A stretch of DNA of 16,725 nucleotides from an uncultured beta proteobacterium. GTDB lineage: Bacteria; Pseudomonadota; Gammaproteobacteria; Burkholderiales; SG8-39. How positions within the stretch are numbered: position 1 is the first letter of the stretch; each line of letters starts with the position of its first letter. Shown here in pieces: positions 13,670 through 16,725 of the stretch. The translations under genes were made by a program, and so were the position numbers. The notes beneath the pieces were generated by a model. That model searched no databases. It saw only the letters and a list, made by a program, of their open reading frames with translations, and was not told the DNA's origin. The DNA lies in assembly GCA_902826155.1 (NCBI GenBank), contig CADEDU010000066.1, forward strand, positions 1-16,725, in the 5' to 3' direction.

Positions 13670-15129
13670 GGCCTGGCCAGCGGATCGTCCGCCGGCTGCC
13701 GAGCCAGCCACTCGATATCAGGCACCGGCCGCGCGGTCTCGGCATTGCGCGCGAGCACCTGTTCCAGCGCGATCGCCGCCTGCATCAGGAAGGCATCCTT
13801 GCCGCGTGGTGCGACCAGTTGGAGCCCGAACGGCAGCCCGCGATCGTCGCGTCCGCACGGGATCGAGATCGCCGGATGGTTGATCAGCGTGATGCCGTAG
13901 GTCATGCGCACCCAGTCGAAGTAGTTCGCGGTCGGATGATCGCTGATCTTCGCCGGATAGATGTCGTACTTGGGCCACGCGTACACGCCAACGGTCGGCG
14001 CGATCAGCAGATCGAACTCGTTGAAGAAGGCCTGCGCGCCACGATAGATCTTGGTCTGCTGCATGTACGCCGCGGCAATCTCCTCGACGGTGAGCTTCAG
14101 GCCTTCGTGATAGTTCTGCGTGACCAGCCGCCCCCACTTGTCGGGCGATGCGCGGAATCGATCGCGCCAGGTGCCGACGAAGTTCAGCGCACGGATCGTC
14201 GTGTACGCCGCATCGGCACCGGTGAAATCGGGCGACGCCGTGGCGCTCGACTTGAAGCTGCCGGCGAACGAGGCGACGCGCGCTTCGAACAGCTTGCGCA
14301 GGCTCGGCTCGATCGGCGCGAAGCCGCCGAGGTTGGGCGTGACCGCGACGCGCAATGTCGCGAGATCGATCGGCGGGGCATCGGCGCGCAGCGCTGCATC
14401 GAGATGGCCGGCGAGCGGATCGCGCGCATCGTCGCTGGCCATCGCGCACAACATCAACAGTGTGTCGCGGGCGGTGCGCGCCATCGGACCATCGACGTGG
14501 AAATGCGAGGGACCGAACGGCCGCGTCTCCGAGGCGACCAGCCCGCCGCTTGGCCGCATGCCCACGACGCCATTGACCGCGCCCGGAATGCGCAGGCTGC
14601 CCGCGTTGTCCGAGCCATAGGCAAGCGGCACCATGCCGGTGGCCAAGGCGACTGCCGACCCCCCGGACGAGCCTGCGCACGACAAGTGCGGCGCGAACGG
14701 ATTACCGCTCACGCCGTACACCGGATTGAACGTGTTGCCGCCAGCCGCCCACTCCGGTGTGTTGGCTTTCATCCAGAGGATGCCGCCCGCCTGACGCAGT
14801 GCCGCGACCGGGCGCTCGTCTTGCGCCGGGACGTAATCGCGGAACACCAGCGATCCGTAGGTGGTGCGCAGTCCGGCGGTATCGACGACGTCTTTCACCG
14901 CGATCGGCAGGCCGTGCAGTGCGCCGAGACGTTCGCCCCGCATCACCGCCTGTTCGGCGGCGCGTGCTTCGGCGCGGGCGCGCTCGGCGTTCATCGCGAC
15001 GATCGCGTTGACCGGCGCGTTGACCTTGTCGATGCGCGCCAGGCACGACTCCAGCAGTTCGACCGGAGAGAGTTTCTTCGCGCCGATCAGCGCGCGTGCT
15101 TCGGTTGCGGTGAGATCACACGGTTGCAT
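13660..15129 (-). CDS. Amidase (amidase-signature family)
   Basis: This 489-residue protein is of normal length and matches the amidase-signature fold throughout. The catalytic triad is visible: Lys79 in GLPIAVKD, Ser154 in CAGSSGGSA, and nucleophile Ser178 in GSDNAGSLRIPG. The spacings (75 and 24) equal those of fatty acid amide hydrolase. The usual D-T/I-G-G-S-I/V-R around the nucleophile is here D-N-A-G-S-L-R, a conservative variant. It hydrolyses a carboxamide to acid and ammonia in the cytoplasm; the substrate cannot be inferred. The start at 15129 has only a weak GAGAG site. It lies 13 bp after the Rieske oxygenase gene on the same strand, so it is probably the third gene of that operon. 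I see no clear terminator in the 147 bp before the TIR-PASTA gene, so read-through is possible. Confidence 0.93.
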   Translation of the reverse strand: MQPCDLTATEARALIGAKKLSPVELLESCLARIDKVNAPVNAIVAMNAERARAEARAAEQAVMRGERLGALHGLPIAVKDVVDTAGLRTTYGSLVFRDYVPAQDERPVAALRQAGGILWMKANTPEWAAGGNTFNPVYGVSGNPFAPHLSCAGSSGGSAVALATGMVPLAYGSDNAGSLRIPGAVNGVVGMRPSGGLVASETRPFGPSHFHVDGPMARTARDTLLMLCAMASDDARDPLAGHLDAALRADAPPIDLATLRVAVTPNLGGFAPIEPSLRKLFEARVASFAGSFKSSATASPDFTGADAAYTTIRALNFVGTWRDRFRASPDKWGRLVTQNYHEGLKLTVEEIAAAYMQQTKIYRGAQAFFNEFDLLIAPTVGVYAWPKYDIYPAKISDHPTANYFDWVRMTYGITLINHPAISIPCGRDDRGLPFGLQLVAPRGKDAFLMQAAIALEQVLARNAETARPVPDIEWLARQPADDPLARPVR

Positions 15130-15142
15130 GGCGAGCTCTCGA

Positions 15143-16180
15143 TTAGGCGGTGCGCTGTTCGGCAGCGATCAGTTGTTCGACGATGCGGCGCGCCTGCAGT
15201 CCGCCGGTGTCGCCAACGATGTTCAGCCGTGGCGCATCGGCGCGCAGGTCGACGTTGTGCTGCTGGCCTTTGATGATCGCCAGATCTTCCTGGAACGCGC
15301 CGTGCACCAGCTGGAAATCCAGATCGGCCGTTGCGTCGTTCTCGGTGCCGAAGTTCTGCGCCTGCGCCCAGAAGTAATGCGAGGTGCGCGCCGTCTCGGG
15401 CGTGATCGCGTTCAGATTGCAGGTGGTCACGCCGCGACTGCGGTCGCCTTCGCGCGCGCCGGATCCGGCGATGGCCGCGCCGATATCCAACCTCACCATG
15501 GCCGGTGGCAGGAACTCCAGATTCATCCAGCGATCGACGCGGTCTTCGCGCTTGAAGTTCGCCAGCATCCGGAAATAGGGCGGAGTCGGTGTATCGAGCA
15601 CCCAGCGCTCGACCGATACGCGGTTGCCTTCGCGCCGATAGCTCACCGGAATTTCATTCGGCGGGATCGCCGTGTCAGCCAGCGACGTCGAGTGCAGGTA
15701 CGGCAGATGCGTGAGGTCGCACAGGTTTTCCACCACCAGCAGGTAGTTGCCCTCGACGTGCAGGCGCTCGCCCTTGAAGCGCCAGGCGGGGTCGCTCATC
15801 CAGTGGAAATCCTCGATGCGAGCTGGATCGGCCAGCGCTGGATCGCCCATCCAGATCCAGATCCAGTGATCGCGCTCGACCACCGGATAGCTCTTCACGC
15901 ATGCCGTCGGTGGAATGGTTGCCTGGTTCGGGATGCGCACGCACTTGCCGCTCGGATCGAACATCAAGCCGTGGTAGCGGCACTCGATCGCATCGCCCTT
16001 CTGCTTGCCCATCGACAACGGTGCATGGCGATGCGCGCAGCGGTCTTCCAGCGCCACCGGCGTGCCATCGACTTTGCGGTACAGGAGCACCGGCTCGTCG
16101 AGCAGGATGCGCCGCGTGAGATTGAGCCGATGGACTTCGTGGTCCCAGGCAGCGACATACCAGCAGTTGCGCAAGAACAT
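15143..16180 (-). CDS. Rieske non-heme iron oxygenase, vanillate demethylase-type oxygenase subunit
   Basis: The 345-residue product has the VanA-like start MFLRNCWYVAAWDHEV. The Rieske [2Fe-2S] ligands are Cys48 and His50 (CAHRHAPL) and Cys67 and His70 (CRYHGLMFD). The mononuclear iron site is in ENLCDLTHLPYLHS (151-164), with bridging Asp155 and ligands His158 and His163; the third ligand is probably Asp299 (FQEDLAI). Such enzymes O-demethylate or hydroxylate aromatic acids using electrons from a separate reductase. No reductase (VanB-like) gene is present here, so it must lie outside or be shared. AAGGA lies 9 nt upstream of the ATG at 16180. Gaps of 79 bp to the binding-protein gene and 13 bp to the amidase suggest co-transcription. 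The true substrate is unknown, and vanillate is only one option. Confidence 0.93.
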   Translation of the reverse strand: MFLRNCWYVAAWDHEVHRLNLTRRILLDEPVLLYRKVDGTPVALEDRCAHRHAPLSMGKQKGDAIECRYHGLMFDPSGKCVRIPNQATIPPTACVKSYPVVERDHWIWIWMGDPALADPARIEDFHWMSDPAWRFKGERLHVEGNYLLVVENLCDLTHLPYLHSTSLADTAIPPNEIPVSYRREGNRVSVERWVLDTPTPPYFRMLANFKREDRVDRWMNLEFLPPAMVRLDIGAAIAGSGAREGDRSRGVTTCNLNAITPETARTSHYFWAQAQNFGTENDATADLDFQLVHGAFQEDLAIIKGQQHNVDLRADAPRLNIVGDTGGLQARRIVEQLIAAEQRTA

Positions 16181-16259
16181 CGGGTCGATCCTTGGGCAGG
16201 GGTGGGATGTAGTCAGGATACGCAGAATCCGACGGCGTTCGACAGTACCCGGGCAGGCG

Positions 16260-16725
16260 TCAGCGATCGGCCTTGAGCCCTGCAGCTTTCACCGCCTCGC
16301 GATACAGCGTCTGTTCGTCTTTGATCATCGCCGCGAATTCGGCTGGTGTGTTGCCCAGTGCCTGGATGCCCATCTTCGCGAGCCGATCGGCGATTGCTGG
16401 ATCGCGCGCGGCCTTGGCGGCTTCCTGCGCCACGCGCTCGATCACGTCTTTCGGTGTGCCGGCGGGAGCGAGATAGCCGTTCCACGCCACGAGCTGAAAG
16501 CCTGGATAGGTTTCGGCGACTGCGGGCACGTCGGGAATTTCCGGGCTGCGCTGCGGGCTGGAAATACCGAGCAGCGTCGCCTTGCCCGCCTTGCCTTGCG
16601 GGATCAGCTCCGAGACGTTGCCGAAGTAGAGCTGCACCTGTCCGCCGATGAGGTCGTTGGTGGCGAGCGCACCGCCTTTGTACGGCACGTGGACCATGTC
16701 GAGTCCCGCCTTCGACATCAACAGC
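16260..16725 (-). CDS. Bug/TctC-family tripartite tricarboxylate transporter binding protein (C-terminal part)
   Basis: The frame enters from the right edge and stops at a TGA (16260-16262), giving about the last 155 codons. LMSKAGLDMVHVPYKGG, followed by GGQVQLYFGNV and LLGISSPQRSPEIPDVPAVAE, are hallmarks of the Bug family of periplasmic solute receptors. The C-terminal helices (PKDVIERVAQEAAKAARDPAIADRLAKMGIQ) are also typical. These proteins bind carboxylates or aromatic acids and feed TctAB permeases or act as sensors. The TTG/ATG near 16719 is internal, since the conserved segment is already under way, and the signal peptide lies outside the window. Upstream position in the same-strand cluster suggests that it delivers or senses the substrate of the Rieske oxygenase and amidase. 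Confidence 0.93.
   Translation of the reverse strand, partial: LLMSKAGLDMVHVPYKGGALATNDLIGGQVQLYFGNVSELIPQGKAGKATLLGISSPQRSPEIPDVPAVAETYPGFQLVAWNGYLAPAGTPKDVIERVAQEAAKAARDPAIADRLAKMGIQALGNTPAEFAAMIKDEQTLYREAVKAAGLKADR

Noticed and set aside
12928..15273. A 781-codon open frame on the plus strand opposite the TIR-PASTA and amidase genes
   Set aside because: Its translation is Arg/His/Ala-rich with no domain signature, and it runs antisense across two well-supported genes. Long antisense frames are expected at this base composition.

Overview
The window is high-GC bacterial chromosomal DNA with densely packed genes and little spacer. I infer a betaproteobacterium, probably Burkholderiales or a close relative. 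The reasons are a tripartite-tricarboxylate (Bug/TctC-type) binding protein beside aromatic-catabolism genes, a HtpX and an RlpA of proteobacterial type, and the codon bias. I see no phage, insertion sequence, CRISPR array, tRNA or rRNA.

Layout. 1-602 (+): C-terminal part of a polysaccharide pyruvyl transferase-like protein. 683-2521 (-): aspartate dehydrogenase and the membrane protease HtpX, separated by a strong intrinsic terminator. 2811-3947 (-): RlpA-type lipoprotein with a SPOR domain. 3948-4469: the only long spacer, between divergent genes. 4470-6588 (+): two exported TPR proteins, the second starting 4 nt after the first stops. 6787-7530 (-): maleate isomerase-like protein, divergent from a carboxymuconolactone decarboxylase/AhpD-like protein at 7740-8318 (+). 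8458-10352 (+): an Ada-type alkylation-response protein whose stop overlaps the start of a 2-oxoglutarate/Fe(II) dioxygenase-like gene, with a good Ada-box match upstream. 10438-11334 (+): two-module VOC extradiol dioxygenase-like protein. 11338-13512 (-): a 724-residue TIR / transmembrane / three-PASTA / LytR_C-like / C-terminal-domain protein. 13660-16725 (-): a probable catabolic operon read TctC-type binding protein, Rieske oxygenase, amidase.

How they fit together. There are four themes. The first is envelope maintenance (HtpX, RlpA, the exported TPR pair, perhaps the pyruvyl transferase). The second is alkylation-damage response (Ada plus its coupled oxygenase). The third is uptake and breakdown of an unidentified aromatic, amide or dicarboxylate compound (binding protein, Rieske oxygenase, amidase; possibly also the VOC, CMD and maleate isomerase-like proteins). 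The fourth is the TIR-PASTA protein, which is the strongest candidate for something undescribed. Its predicted topology puts a TIR domain with a candidate catalytic glutamate in the cytoplasm and peptidoglycan-binding-type domains in the periplasm, as expected of an envelope-sensing switch. A second, structural theme is that short tandem or near-tandem duplications of 8-14 bp recur in leaders and at gene ends (rlpA start, CMD leader, VOC leader, amidase stop, maleate isomerase-like stop, htpX leader, and the 3948-4469 spacer).
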